From Azolla caroliniana (Eukaryota; Polypodiophyta): 64,000 nt of DNA. Shown here piece by piece: positions 42,841 through 54,443 of this stretch. Below the pieces are notes generated by a model. It was not told where the DNA came from and did no database searches. It was given only the letters and a program-made list of their open reading frames with translations. The stretch covers positions 11,408,001-11,472,000 of the forward strand of contig JBHGNT010000009.1 of NCBI GenBank assembly GCA_043228905.1, written 5' to 3'. The stretch's first letter is position 1, and the number at the start of each line of letters is the position of its first letter. Both the position numbers and the translations under genes were made by a program.

Positions 42841-44713
42841 TCAAAATGGAGCAACAATTCTTCTTGCTTTATTCCCAGTTCATTGAGAAAGCTCTTCATC
42901 CATATCACTCCTTGCCAACCTCTATAGCAGCCATGTATTCGGCCTCTATGGTCGACAAGGCCATAGTCTTCCACAGTCTTGACTGCCATGACACTGCTCC
43001 CCATGCATAGGTCACACATAGCCTGATGTGGATCGGCTTGAGTCTATGTCCCCCGACATGTCTGAATTGGTAAAACCTTCGAGCATAGGTTTTCCGAAAC
43101 CATACCTAAGGCACACCCTTGAGGTGCCTTTCAAGTACTGAGTATCCATTTTACTACTGCCCAATGTTCTCAACCCGGATTACTCATATATCAGCTCACC
43201 ATTCCGACTGCAAATGCTATGTCTAGTCTCGTACAGACCATAGCATACATTAAACTGCCGATGGCCGAAGCATATGGTACTTTCTCCATCTCGGCCTTGT
43301 CCTTCTCCCCTTTTCGACATTGCCTAGCATTCAACTTACAATTGGTCGGCAATACAGACTCGACTGGTTTGCTTCCGACATGTTGAATCTTTCCAAGATC
43401 TTTGTCACATATTTCTCTTGTGACAACCATATCACATTCTTAGTTCTGTCTTAAACTATGTGCATCCCCACGATCTGTTTGGCCGGTCCAAGATCTTTCA
43501 TGGCAAAAGGCTTGCTTAAGGCTCTCTTCAACCTCACAATCATCTTGGTATCTTGACCGACCACTAACATGTGATCTGCATATAGTAAGAGAATCAAGAA
43601 GTCACCATCATTGTACCTTTTGACAAACACACAATGATCAACTTGTGTTTTATGGAACCCATGTTCCAGCATGAAGGATTTGAACTTCTTGTACCATTGA
43701 CATGGGGCTTGTTTTAGACCATACAAGCTTTTCCTTAGTCGACACAGCTGATTCTCTTTTCCTTTCTCCACAAAACCTTCATGCTACTGCATATGGATCT
43801 CTTCGTCTAATTCCCCATGCAAGAATGTTGTCTTGACATCCAACTGCTCTATCTCCATATTCATACTAGCAGCAATACCTAGCACTCTTTGAATGGATAT
43901 CATCTGTACGATTTGTGCGAACATCTCATCAAAATGGACCCCTTTCTTCTATTGAAAACCCTTTACTACGATTCAAGCCTTGTATCTAGGTGAGCTACCA
44001 TCTTCTCCATTCTTCAGCTTGAAGACCCATTTGTTTCTCAGGGCTCTCTTACCTTTCGGTAATTCCACCAAGTCGTAAGTGTAGTTCTTGTGCAAGGAGT
44101 CTATCTTGTCTTACATTGCACTCTGCCACTTCTCCTTACATTCTTCTTCCATGGACTCCTCATAACACTCTCGCTCATTTTCATCAGTCAATAAAACATA
44201 TTGACTGGCGTATCATGAGGGTTCTCTCCTTTGCCTAAGTGGAGATCTTCAACTTCCCATTGTCGGCTCATGTTTGGATGTGTCCGCCGACTCTTCATTC
44301 GGCTCGGGTTCATGCAAGTCGATTGATTGTTGAAAATCAATCAACTCCGACTCATATGCGTCAATCGACTTTAGAAGGTCATTGCTCGAGTCAGCTGCGT
44401 CATAAATATTAGTCGGTTGCTCGAGTTAGCTAATTCCGATTCGGTTGTGCCGTCTGATTGTCTCCTAATAGTCGACTGGGAAATGGGTTCTGACTTTTGT
44501 TGTTTCTAGTCCTCGATTTTCTTGTCTTCCAAGGACACGATGCCCCAACTCCTCATCACCTTCTTGCCGAGTAAGTCCCAAATCCTGAATCCGAATTCAT
44601 CCTTCGAGTACCCCAGGAATATGCATGGTTTCGACTTGTTGTCGAACTTCAACCTCTAATCCTTGGCTACATGCATATATGCCAAACATCCGAACATCGT
44701 CAAGTGTTGATAG
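42840..44713 (-). pseudogene. inverted copia pol segment (integrase C-terminus to RNase H)
   Basis: The minus strand, right to left, encodes LTMFGCLAYMHVAKD and KPCIFLGYSKDEFGF (integrase C-terminus), the linker, RT (LRKSLYGLKQAPCQWYKKF; LLYADHMLVVGQ, where YVDD has become YADH) and RNase H (VIWMKSFLNELGIKQEELL). Order and family match elements A, C and D, but the strand is opposite to the flanking gag-integrase part. It starts and stops inside genes and has no LTR of its own. Confidence 0.8.
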
Positions 44714-45302
44714 TGTTAGGAATATCTCCCTCCAGTGGGAGGAGCTGACTGCTCGGAGAGAGCCGACAATCGAAGACAAGGGAGCAACCGACTGGTCGGA
44801 TGAGAGCCAACAGTCGAGGAGTCAACTATGAGAGAGTCTACATGGAGAGTTGATCGAGGTCGAAGACACGACTAGCTAGTCGGCCCGACCGGATGGTCGA
44901 TGAGCAGGGTGACTAGTCGAACCGACCCGACAATCGACGAATGAGTCGACTAATTAGTAAGATTATTATTATTATTATTAGATAATAATAATGGCCATGA
45001 TTGTAAATAGCCCATTCTGTGTATTAGTATAAATACACCTACGGCAAACATGAGATGTGAGTAGAACAGAATACTGTATGTACAGAGAATAGTGAAGTGA
45101 GAGCGCTAGAGGAAACTATGAGCGTAATCGGCGTCATAGCTAGGAAGTTCTGAATGCCAAGAGCCCTGTGAGGTTGTTACACTTTGTAGGAAGAGTGTTG
45201 TAACCTGTTATGGCCTATATATTCTCAATATAGTGGAATCTCTATTCCCGTGGTTTTCCTCGTTTAGGGTTTTCACGTAAAATCGTGTGCACAGTGGAGT
45301 TT
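44714..45302 (+). mobile_element. LTR D, left part (split by element C)
   Basis: It starts TGTTAGGAATATCTCCC, has an AT-rich ATT/ATA run at about 44960-44990 and a TATA box (GTATAAATACACC, about 45030-45042). It is interrupted at AGTTT (45298-45302) by element C and continues at 50389. It is related to the LTRs of A but clearly diverged after the first 100 bases. Confidence 0.75.
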
Positions 45303-45802
45303 TGAAGTTAAATCGTTGTCGGCCACAACTGGTTTCTCGTGTGCGGAATAATAGTCAATCTAATGGAAAGGAAAAACAAAATACAGAAACTAAGAATGAC
45401 ACAAATTTTAACGTGGAAACCCGAACTAGGAAAAACCACGTAGAGTCCACAAACTCTGAAACAGAACACTATAAGAGAAAGGAATACAATCAGAGATCTC
45501 AGAGGCAACAACCTCGAGATCCTGCTTCACCAACAAGCGGCTATGGAGCTCACACGCTTCCACTCACACTCGTTCACTCTCACAGTTACAGAGGCAACAA
45601 CCTCGTCAACAATAACTTTAAAATAACGCACTTATCTAACATGATTGCCCTAAGTACTTATATACTAATGTAACCTTTCAACTATTTACAAACTTAGCCT
45701 TCCGTGTTGGCTATCTCCACGATTTCCGGTTTCAGCCTCCGTCGAGTTGCTCATCAACACGGTTCTTCTCACTTCCCATCCGGAGGGACCTGTTTCCTAA
45801 CA
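45303..45802 (-). repeat. 3' LTR of copia C
   Basis: 500 bp; on the minus strand TGTTAGGAAACAGG...AACTTCA. The adjacent plus-strand AACTCCCCCTTCAC (45803-45816) is the complement of the polypurine tract. Confidence 0.92.
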
Positions 45803-47910
45803 AACTCCCCCTTCACTCCAGCATGAGATGTCTTACTAGTCCGATCCGCTTCCAACATGCATCCAGCTTGTCGGGTATCAGTACTTTGGTCAGCATATCT
45901 GACCCGTTCTTAGCCGTGTGGATCTTCGTCAACGCAAAATATCGATCTTCTACTCGCTCCTGGATCCAGTGATACCTACGTTGGATGTGCTTCATCCTAG
46001 AATGGTATGTTGCATTCTTAGTGAGGTGGATGGCACTTTGACTGTCGCAATAGAGCTGGTATTCATCTTGCCGAATACCGAGCTCTCCGATGAAGTCCTT
46101 CATCCATAATATTTCCTTGCCGGCTTCAATATCCGCCATGTACTCTGCCTCCGTGGTTGACAACGCAACCGTCTTCTGCAGCCTCGACTGCCATGAAACA
46201 GCTCCCCCTGGATATGTCATTACATACCCGGATGTAGACCGGATGGTATCCACATCAGCCGACATATCCGAATCGGTAAAACCGTCAAGTTGAGGTTTAC
46301 CGGAGCCGAATCGGAGACACATATTCGAAGTGCCCTTCAGTACCGGAGTATCCATTTGACCGCATTCTAGTGCTCCTTGCCGGGATTGCTCATAAACCGG
46401 GTCACCACTCCGACTGCGTATCCAATATCTGGTCGACTACACACCATTGCGTACATTAAGCTCCCGACGATAGAGGCATATGGAACCTTCATCATATCCG
46501 CCTTCTCTACTTTCGTCTTCGGGCTTTGCTTACCGGATAATCTGCAATTTGCCGGGAGTGTCGATCTGACCGGTTTCGCTTCTAACATGTTGAACCGTTG
46601 AAGCACCTTTGTCACATATTTCTCCTGTGACAACCATAATTGCTTCTTTGACCAGTCCCGGATGATGTGCATCCCCAGTATTAGTCTTGTCGGGCCCAAG
46701 TCTTTCATTGCGAAAGTTCGGTTGAGAGCCTTCTTCAGCATCCATATTTTGGCTTGGTTCCGTCCGACGATCAACATGTCGTCCACGTACAGAAGGAGTA
46801 TCAGGAAGTCGCCTCCTTCGAACTTCTTCACAAACATGCAGTGATCGGTTTGCGTTTTGTGATACCCTTGGTCGGTCATGAAGGAGTCGAACTTCTGGTA
46901 CCATTGTCAGGGAGCCTGCTTCAGTCCATACAGGCTCTTCTTCAACAGGCAAACCAGATGCTCCTTCCCTTTCTCCACGAATCCTTCCGGTTGCTGCATG
47001 TAGATCTCCTCTTCGAGATCACCGTGAAGGAATGTCGTCTTCACGTCCAGCTGCTCTACCTCGAGGTCCATGCTTGCCGCTATAATTAGCACCGTTCGGA
47101 TGGAAGTCATCTTTACTACCGGGGCAAATATCTCGTCGAAGTCGACGCCCTTCTTCTGCTGGAACCCCTTCACCACGATCCTGGCTTTGTATCTCGAGGG
47201 GTTGCCGGCATCTCCTGGTTTCAACTTGTACACCCACTTGTTTTGGAGTGCCCTCTTTTCTTTCGGCAACTCCACCAATTTGTACGTATGGTTCTCAGGC
47301 AGGGAATCCATCTCATCTTGCATGGCACTTAACCATTTGCGGCTATGGGCGTCACTTTTAGCTTCCTCGAAGCTTTCTGGCTCCCCCTCATCGGTTAGCA
47401 ACACGTGCTCTGGATCCGGAAATCTCCAGGGGGCCCTTCTCTCTCTGAGAGGATATCTGCGTCCTTGGGCTTCGGTAACCGGCTCCTCCATTTGTTCTTC
47501 ATCCGAATCCGATTCGAGGTCTTGTCTGGTTTCGGTTTCACCTATTCCTTCTTCTTCGGCCGGTTTTGTCTCCTCATTGTCACCGGTCGGTTCATCGAGT
47601 GCTAACCGGCTTCTTGCCGGTTGGAACTGCATTTCATCAAATCGAAATTTTTCCGTACTGGTCGACTCAGAGTTCATTATCTTCTTCTCCAACTCCTAGT
47701 CGGTGAGCGTCTTGTCCTCCATGAAGATAATATCTCAACTCCGAAATACTTTCTGGTCGACCGGGTCCCACACTCGGTAGCCGAACTCATCGTCGCCATA
47801 ACCGAGTAATATGCATGGTCGGGTCTTCGGATCTAACTTTCCTCTCCGGTCCTTAGCTACATGTACGCAAGACACCCGAATACCTTCAGATGCTGGTAAG
47901 ACACTTCCTT
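45803..47910 (-). pseudogene. copia C reverse transcriptase and RNase H
   Basis: Minus strand: linker ending RRYPLRERRAPWRFPDPEHV, RT blocks [107 protein letters not shown] (YVDD intact). RNase H: GFTDSDMSADVDTIRSTSGY, TVALSTTEAEYMADIEAGKE, YCDSQSAIHLTKN, KNGSDMLTKVLIPDKLD. Single stops: TGA after YGLKQAP (46907-46909), TAG after NPGKEH (near 46365), and TAG near 47696. Otherwise full length. Confidence 0.9.
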
Positions 47911-48741
47911 ACCAGTTCAGACTCTCTACGGCGTGTCTCCGTCCAAGGGTACTGAGGGTGATATGTTTATCACATATGTCGTCGTAGACAATGCCTCAGC
48001 CCAAAACGTCTTGGGTAATTTTGCATGCGCCAACATACTCCGAACCCTCTCCATTATGGTTCGGTTCATCCTCTCGGCCAACCCGTTTAGTTCTAGCGTC
48101 TTCGGCACGGTAAATTTGAGCTGGATTCCCTTCGAGCGACAGTACTCCTCGAACTGCCCCCGATATTTTCCTCTGTTATCTACTCGAACCGCCTTTAGCT
48201 TCCGGCCGGTTTCTCTTTCCACTCTTGCGTGGAGCTCTTTGAAGACGAATAGCACCTGATCCTTCGTCTTCAACGGTGTGGCCCACAGCTTCCGGCTGTG
48301 GTCATCTATGACCATCACGAAGTACTGCGATCCGGCATGTGACTTCGTGTCCACTTGACACACATCAGTATGCACCAACTCCAGTGGTGCATTACGTCTC
48401 ATCGGTGGCCTCGATCGGAAGGAGGTCCGGTTTTGTTTACGGGCCAGACAATCAGTGCACTTCTCCAAGTGCACGTTCTTCACTGGAATGAGGTTGTCGT
48501 CTGAAAGCCTCTTCATCCCCTTCTCGCTCATGTGACACAGCCTCTTGTGCCACAGCTCACCGGCAGTGTTGGATGCCATGTTCACTTCCTCCGGACATAA
48601 CCAGGCATTCATCAGGTATAACATGTTGCCTTTCCAGGCCCGAGCCACAATCAGGCTCCCTTTGCTGAACTTCATAACACCGTTCCGGATGCTACCCGTG
48701 TAGCCTTCATCATCTAACCGACCGGCTAATATTAGGTTCAA
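47911..48741 (-). pseudogene. copia C integrase
   Basis: Minus-strand frame 48741-47926: pre-integrase ELWHKRLCHMSEKGMKRLSD, zinc-binding HLEKCTDCLARKQNRTSF, core LVHTDVCQVDTKSHAGSQYF, VMVIDDHSRKLWATPLKTKD, VDNRGKYRGQFEEYCRSKGI, LNGLAERMNRTIMERVRSML, FWAEALSTTTYVINISPSVP. The D-D-E residues are present. It ends at a TGA (47926-47928), after which the C-terminal part (KVFGCLAYVH) continues. Confidence 0.9.
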
Positions 48742-49134
48742 TCAGACCTCCGGAACATGTCGAACATCCTTCAGCAGCATCTTGCATCCGGTTGATGTCG
48801 TCAACCACACATCTCCTATGCCGACAATTCGGCATGTACCTTCATTCCCCATCCGAACACGGTCGTGGTCACCGGCCGAGTAGGATGAGAAGCATTTTCT
48901 ATCCGGGGTCAGGTGGAACGACGCTCCGGAATCAACCACCCAGGTCATCTCGTCGCCGGCAAGGTTCAGCTCACTCTCCTCGGTGATAAGCATTAGCTCC
49001 TCTTCGTTTGCCACGATAGCCGTCGTTCCTTTCCGGTCCTGCCCTCGCCGATCCGAACCATTTCGGTCTGATGACTTCTTCGAATTGGTACTGTCGATTT
49101 CCTTGTCTTTTCGGAAATGTCGACAGTTCTTCTA
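48742..49134 (-). pseudogene. copia C protease
   Basis: Minus strand: EMTWVVDSGASFHLTPDRKC (catalytic DSGAS intact), CRIVGIGDVWLTTSTGCKM, LLKDVRHVPEV then TGA in place of the expected Arg (CGA). Upstream it is continuous with the gag knuckle across one TAG. Confidence 0.88.
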
Positions 49135-49854
49135 GAAGTGCCCCGGCTTCCCGCAGTAGAAGCAAGTAGGCCTCCCTCTTGACTTTGACTGTGTCCCCGA
49201 TTTTTCCCGGTTCTGGGGACTCCGGTTCCTTTGTCTTCCACGTTCCGATTCGGAAAGGTGCGCTTTTGAGTCGGAGATCGGTTCCTTGTCCTTCCGACGC
49301 GTCTCCTCGTTCAGGATGCTTGTCTTGACCGTCTGCAAAGACAAGTTCTCTTCTTGGCAGGAGGTGCTAACCACCAAGTTCTCCCAGCTTTCCGGCAACG
49401 TGCACATCAGCATGATTGCCTGCATTGCATCATCCAATGGGAACTTGATCGTTGCAAGTTGATTTACATACCCGATGAATGTGCTTACGTGTTCAACCAT
49501 GCTCTCGTCGTCTCTGTATTTCAGGTTTACTATTTTCCTCATTAATGAGGTTCTGTTCAGCGTATTCTTCCTCTCATAAAGACCCGACATCTTCTGCCAC
49601 ATCTCGTGGGCATTCGTGTCGTTCGTAGTGTGTTGAAGGACACTTACGTCGACACACTGTCGGATAGTGGCCACGGCTTTCCTATTCAGAAGTTTCCAAT
49701 CCGACTCCAATACCCCCTTTGGTATTTCCAATCTGTCGATTGGCTCGTACAACTCTTTTACAATGAGAAGGTCTTCCATCTTAATCTTCCAGTCTGCATA
49801 GTTCTATGAATTTAGAACCATCATACCTTGGAAACCGCTCCCGCCTCCTTCCAT
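49135..49854 (-). pseudogene. copia C gag
   Basis: The start codon is the complement of 49852-49854 (MEGGGSGFQGM). A TAG at about 49804-49806 interrupts it before NYADWKIKMEDLLIVKELYE. Then come VATIRQCVDVSVLQHTTNDT, NTLNRTSLMRKIVNLKYRDD, NQLATIKFPLDDAMQAIML, SWENLVVSTSCQEENLSLQT and the knuckle CFYCGKPGHF-stop-KNC, where CAG has become TAG. This is a typical copia gag (UBN2-type domain) for RNA packaging. Confidence 0.88.
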
Positions 49855-49868
49855 TTTCTATGTTGCTC

Positions 49869-49880
49869 GCTTTGATACCA
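49869..49880 (-). other. primer-binding site of copia C
   Basis: Complement reads TGGTATCAAAGC, one mismatch from the initiator Met tRNA primer site, three bases from the LTR. Confidence 0.85.
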
Positions 49881-49883
49881 GAT

Positions 49884-50383
49884 TGAAGTTAAATCGTTGC
49901 CGGCCACAACCGGTTTCTCGTGTGTGGAATAATAGTCAATCTAATGGAAAGGAAAAACAAAATACAGAAACTGAGAATGACACAGATTTTAACGTGGAAA
50001 CCCGAACTGGGAAAAACCACGTGGAGTCCACAAACTCTGAAACAGAACACTATAAGAGAAAGGAATACAATCAGAGATCTCAGAGGCAACGACCTCAAGA
50101 TCCTGGTTCGCCAACAGGCGGCTATGGAGCTCACATGCTTCCACTCACACTCGTTCACTCTCACAGTTACAGAGGCAACAACCTCGTCAATAGTAACTTT
50201 ACAATAACGCACTTATCTAACATGATTGCCCTAAGTACTTATATACTAATGTAACCTTTCGACTATTTACAAACTTAGCCTTCCGGGTTGGCTATCTCCA
50301 CGATTTCCGGTTTCAGCCTCGGCCAAGTTGCTCATCAACACTGTTCTTCTCACTTCCCATCCGGAGGGACCTGTTTCCTAACA
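49884..50383 (-). repeat. 5' LTR of copia C
   Basis: 500 bp, same ends as the 3' LTR; flanked by AGTTT. Confidence 0.92.
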
Positions 50384-50388
50384 AGTTT

Positions 50389-50471
50389 GTGATTTGTACT
50401 ATTTTACTGTGCTTTAGAGTTAAGTATTTTAGCATATTCTTGCTTGTGGATTAACGATTCATTTCTTGACA
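50389..50471 (+). mobile_element. LTR D, right part
   Basis: It continues LTR D after the AGTTT duplication (GTGATTTGTACTATTTTACT) and ends TTTCTTGACA at 50471, just before a primer-binding site. Confidence 0.75.
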
Positions 50472-50474
50472 AAT

Positions 50475-50486
50475 TGGTATCAGAGC
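50475..50486 (+). other. primer-binding site of element D
   Basis: TGGTATCAGAGC, complementary to initiator Met tRNA. Confidence 0.9.
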
Positions 50487-50499
50487 TTGAGGTGCAATC

Positions 50500-51286
50500 A
50501 TGGAAGGAGGTGTGAGTGGTTTCCCAGGTATGATAGTTCTAAACTCGCAGAACTATGCAGATTGGAAGATAAAGATGGAGGACCTTCTCATAGTCAACGA
50601 CCTGTACAAGCCAATCGACAGAGCAGAAATACCGACAAAGGTATTAGAGTCGGAATGGAAACTTCTTAACAAAAAGGTGGTGGCCACCATCCGACAATGC
50701 GTCGATGTAAGTGTCCTTCAGCATGTGGTGAACGACACAAATGCCCATGAGATGTGGCAGAAGCTATAAGGTCTATATGAGAGGAAGAATACCCTGAATA
50801 AAACCTCACTGATGAGAAAGATCATACAATTGAAATATAGAGACGGTGAGAGCATCGTCAAACACATCAGCACATTCATGGGGTATATAAATCAACTTGC
50901 CGCAACCAAGTTTCCCCTTGAAGATGCAATGCAGGCCATCCTGCTATTGTGCACCCTGCCTGGACAACTGGGAGAATCTAGTGGTGACTCTCAACACCTC
51001 GTGTTAGGAAGAGAACTTGTCTCTACAAGCGGTAAAGACAAGTATCTTGAACGTGGAAACCAGAAGGAAGGACAAGGGTATCCTAGTCTAGTCTAAGTCA
51101 AACTTGACTCAACACACTGGTAGAGGAAGGAACCAGCAAAGGAGTCCACCAAGGAGAGAAAAGTCTCAAGCCAGGTCAAAGTCTAGAGCTAAGCTCATGT
51201 GCTTTTATTGTGGAAATTTTGGACATTTCTAGAAGGACTGTCGACATCTTAAGAAGGACAAGAATGTTGGTAATAATGTCAAACTC
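50500..51286 (+). pseudogene. element D copia gag
   Basis: ATG 50500 opens MEGGVSGFPGMIVLNSQNYA, then DWKIKMEDLLIVNDLYKPID, VATIRQCVDVSVLQHVVNDT, TAA at 50767-50769, NTLNKTSLMRKIIQLKYRD and FMGYINQLAATKFPLEDAM. A frameshift follows near 50965, then a decayed knuckle (CFYCGNFGHF-stop-KDC, about 51200-51242). It duplicates the gag at 41323, confirming two copies of the element start in this nest. Confidence 0.85.
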
Positions 51287-51710
51287 ATGAATATTCCTGA
51301 TGAAAAGAGCACTTCGGCCATTGCTACGAGTAATGATGAACTCCTGTTCATTTGTGATCAGGTAAGTGCAAATCTAGCCAGTGAAGAATGCACTTGGCTT
51401 ATTGACTCCGGTGCGTCTTTCCATATAACTCCGTTGAGAGAGTATTTCTCGACTTACATGGCCAGGGATCATGGCTATGTAAAGCTTGGAGATCATGGAG
51501 AGCGCAAGATAGCTGGAGTCAGAAGTGTTTGTTTGACGACGTCGACGGGGTATCGACTGACTCTGAAGGATGTTCGACATGGCCTCGATATCAGATTGAA
51601 TCTTATATCAACCGGAAGATTGGACAACGAAGGCTACAATGGTAGCTTCCGAAACAGGAAGTGGAAATTCTGCCGAGGAAATCTTATAGTGGCCTGAGCA
51701 CAAAAAGAAG
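51287..51710 (+). pseudogene. element D protease
   Basis: ECTWLIDSGASFHITPLREY (DSGAS intact), CLTTSTGYRLTLKDVRHG and LNLISTGRLDNEGYNGSFRN form the copia protease and the following spacer; TGA at 51695-51697. Confidence 0.85.
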
Positions 51711-52620
51711 GCACATTGTATATGATACAAGCGTGACTATGCAAGTCGGAAGTGAATGTGGCAGCCGACTCAGCAGTACAGATATGGCATAAGATGCTAG
51801 GCCACATGAGTGAGAAGGGTTTGCATCTGCTAGCTGACCAAAAACTTCTACCATAGGTAAAGGGAGTGCATCAGGAGAAGTGTGTCGACTACTTAGTTGG
51901 AAAGTAGAACAAGGCAACCTTCCACTCGAGACCACCAAGGAGAAGAGAAGTGCCACTGGAACTAGTACACACGGATGTGTGTTATGTAGATGCTCTATCG
52001 CATCGATGAGGACAATACTTTGTGACTTTCATCGATGTCTACAATTGGAATTTGTGGGCTTCCGTACTAAAGTCAAAAGATCAAGTATTGTCGTTCTTCA
52101 AGGAGTTCCAAGCAAGAGCCGAATGGGAGTCAGGTCGGAAGTTGAAGGTTGTCTGAACTGACAATGGTGGCAAATATAAAGGGCAGTTGGAGGAATACTG
52201 CAAGGCCCAAGGTATTCAAATCGAATACAGAGTACCGAAGACCCATGAGCTAAACGGGCTTGTAGAGAGGATGAATTGAACAATCATGGAGAGAGTAAGG
52301 AGCATGTTCTCGCATGCTAAACTGCCGAAAATATACTGGGCTGAGGTGATGTACACGGTTGTTTATCTTATCAACAGGTCTCCCTTAGTATCGTTGAAAG
52401 GTGATGTCCCATAAAGGGTGTGGAGAGGAAAGGATGTCTCCTACCGACACCTGAGGGTGTTCGGATGCTTAGCATATATGCATGTGCCTAAGGATCAGAC
52501 GTCGAAGCTGAAGTCGAAGTCATGCATATTCATGGGATACTCAGAAGATGAGTTCGGCTACATGCTATGGGACTTAGTCGATAAAAAAGTAGTGAGAAGT
52601 CTAGACGTAGTCTTCTTGGA
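51711..52620 (+). pseudogene. element D integrase
   Basis: Reading through stops: IWHKMLGHMSEKGLHLLADQ, CVDYLVGK (decayed zinc site), LVHTDVCYVDALSHR, GQYFVTFIDVYNWNLWASVL, TDNGGKYKGQLEEYCKAQGI, LNGLVERMN, YWAEVMYTVVYLINRSPLVS, HLRVFGCLAYMHVPKDQTSK. The D-D-E residues are visible. At least six in-frame stops. Confidence 0.82.
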
Positions 52621-53215
52621 AGACAAGACGATTGAGGACTGGAAGCAACAGAAGTCGGAATTGACTTCCCAATTGACTCCCACGACCATTGATTTAAGGT
52701 CAAGTCAATCGACACAATCAGCTATTTGGAGACAGCTAGTCGGCACTCCCGAATCCAAGTCGGTGGACTCGGAGCAACTGACAAATACAGATGAGTAAGA
52801 GTCGGTAGATCTATGGAAGTCGATTGAAGATTACGAGTCGGAATCAACAAATCCTCAACAACCGATCAACACATATGAACCCGAGACAAGAGTAGAGTCA
52901 GTAGAGACATCCGAATTGAAGCCGACAACGAGTGGAAGGAGATACCCACTCAGAGAAAGGAGAGCACCGACAACATATGCCAGTCAATACATCCTCTTGA
53001 CTGATGAAGGTGAACCAAAGTGCTATGATGAAGCCATTGTCGACGAGCACAAAGAAAAATGGTTGAGTGCAATGCACGACGGGATGGACTCCTTGCATGA
53101 AAACTACACCTACGACCTAGTAGAATTACCGAAAGGTAAGAGAGCACTCAGGAACAAATGGGTCTATAAGGTGAAGACTGGAGAAGTCGACAACGCACCG
53201 AGGTATAAAGCCCGT
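52621..53215 (+). pseudogene. element D linker and RT start
   Basis: An acidic Ser/Thr-rich linker with repeated ESVD/ESKSVDSE words leads to GRRYPLRERRAPTTYASQYI, KWLSAMHDGMDSLHENYTYD, RALRNKWVYKVKTGEVDNAP and RYKAR, where element G interrupts. TAA at 52796-52798. Confidence 0.82.
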
Positions 53216-54443
53216 TGTCGTGTGAATCTTCACACACTATGTAAAAAAATAATGAAATAATTATTATAGATTAGATTAGTAGAGTATTATAGAAAGATGG
53301 ATATACTCAAGAGCTTCAAAATGTATTTTACTATATACAAAATGGAGAAATACATATCAAGTTATGAGAAAATGAAGTTTGATTAGATAGAGAAATTAGA
53401 ACTATCCCACATAGATAGGAAAGTTAAGGCCCTGGCTATATAAACACCTTGAGCTCCTTCATTTTTCATTTGTGCTGAGAGAACTTTGGCCACTTTGTCT
53501 TGATGGATGATGGTGGCCAAAATCCCTGAAACTGGAACCGGAACGGGTATGCAAACCGGAAACCGACCGGCAAGCAAAACCGGAAACCGAAATCGGCAAG
53601 CAAACCGGAACCGGAACCGGCAAGCAAACCGGAACCGGTCGGCAAGCAAAACCGGAACCGGCCGGCAAGCAAAACCGGAAACCGGCCGGCAAGCAAAACT
53701 GGAACCGAAACCGGCAAGCAAACCGGAAACCGGCCGGCAAGCAAAACCGGAACCGAAACCGGCAAGCAAACCGGAACCGGTCGGCAAGCAAAATCGGAAC
53801 CGGCTACCGGACGATGTTGGACGCGGACGGACGAAAGATTGGATCATACAACAAACTAAAGTAAAGTGAAGAGAACTAAAGTAAAGGCCATGTGGACGCA
53901 AGCAACTAAAGAAGGGAGCGCATGGAAAAAGTAAAGGTCATGTGGACAGTCACATGCAACCAAAAGAAAAAGCTAGGCAACTAAAAGTAGAGGCCATGCA
54001 ACAAAAAGTGAAAAGGCTATAATCAAGAGAGAACTCCATATTTATTCCATTATTTTTTCTACACGAAGGACTCTCCATATTATCTTAATTTTTCTTGTCC
54101 TTCTCAACTCTCTTATCTTAGGGAAGCCATAACTCTCATAAACCCTAAAATTCCCTACGGAAGCGATAATACTCATATAACCTAATCCTAATCTTCCCTA
54201 CGGAAGCGATATCTCTCAAAACCCCTAATTTTTTTCTTTTCTATTAATCTTAGTAAACCTAAAACTTCTAAATCCCAATCTTGGGACATATTGTAATTTC
54301 TTTTTCCTTTGTTAATGAAAATTATTAAATTTCTTCTTTCTGTTAATTGTTAAAAATATAAACGCACACATGTGATTATCCTTCGGTCGGAGGCCCCGGG
54401 GTCCTGCCTCAAGTTCGCGTATCCTCGTCGTATTTTCGCGACA
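53216..54443 (+). mobile_element. probable solo LTR G with CCGG minisatellite
   Basis: The 1228-bp block sits between RYKAR and IVVKGLQQKKG of element D RT. It starts TGTCGTGTGAATC and ends TTTTCGCGACA (TG...CA), with a TATA box (TATATAAAC, about 53437-53445). Flanks CCCGT and CCGCA show a 4-base CCGT/CCGC repeat with one mismatch. A 10-copy GGCAAGCAAA/CCGG minisatellite occupies 53530-53810. No pol genes are inside, so a solo LTR is the simplest reading. Confidence 0.65.
53530..53815. repeat. CCGGAACCGG/GGCAAGCAAA minisatellite
   Basis: GGCAAGCAAA occurs ten times, separated by variants of CCGGAACCGGCC. Units vary between about 22 and 30 bases. Both strands stay open (Gly/Arg/Gln/Lys-rich or Leu/Ala/Gly/Arg-rich), which is an effect of the repeat. 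Confidence 0.9.

Larger units (their letters stand above)
45303..50383 (-). mobile_element. copia element C, nearly complete (TSD AGTTT)
   Basis: 5081 bp on the minus strand. The two LTRs are exactly 500 bp each (45303-45802 and 49884-50383), differing at about 22 positions by my count. Target duplications AGTTT at 45298-45302 and 50384-50388. Primer-binding site at 49869-49880, purine tract complement at 45803-45816. Gag, protease, integrase, RT and RNase H are collinear and almost in one frame, broken mainly by stop codons that look like single C-to-T or G-to-A changes. Confidence 0.93.

Noticed and set aside
45287-45673. Plus-strand frames at 45287-45673 and 49883-50254 as duplicated genes
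   Set aside because: They are the two 500-bp LTRs of minus-strand copia C.
53383-53901. Long minus-strand frames rich in Leu/Ala/Gly/Arg/Phe
   Set aside because: Produced by the CCGG minisatellite; several frames are open at once, as expected from a repeat.
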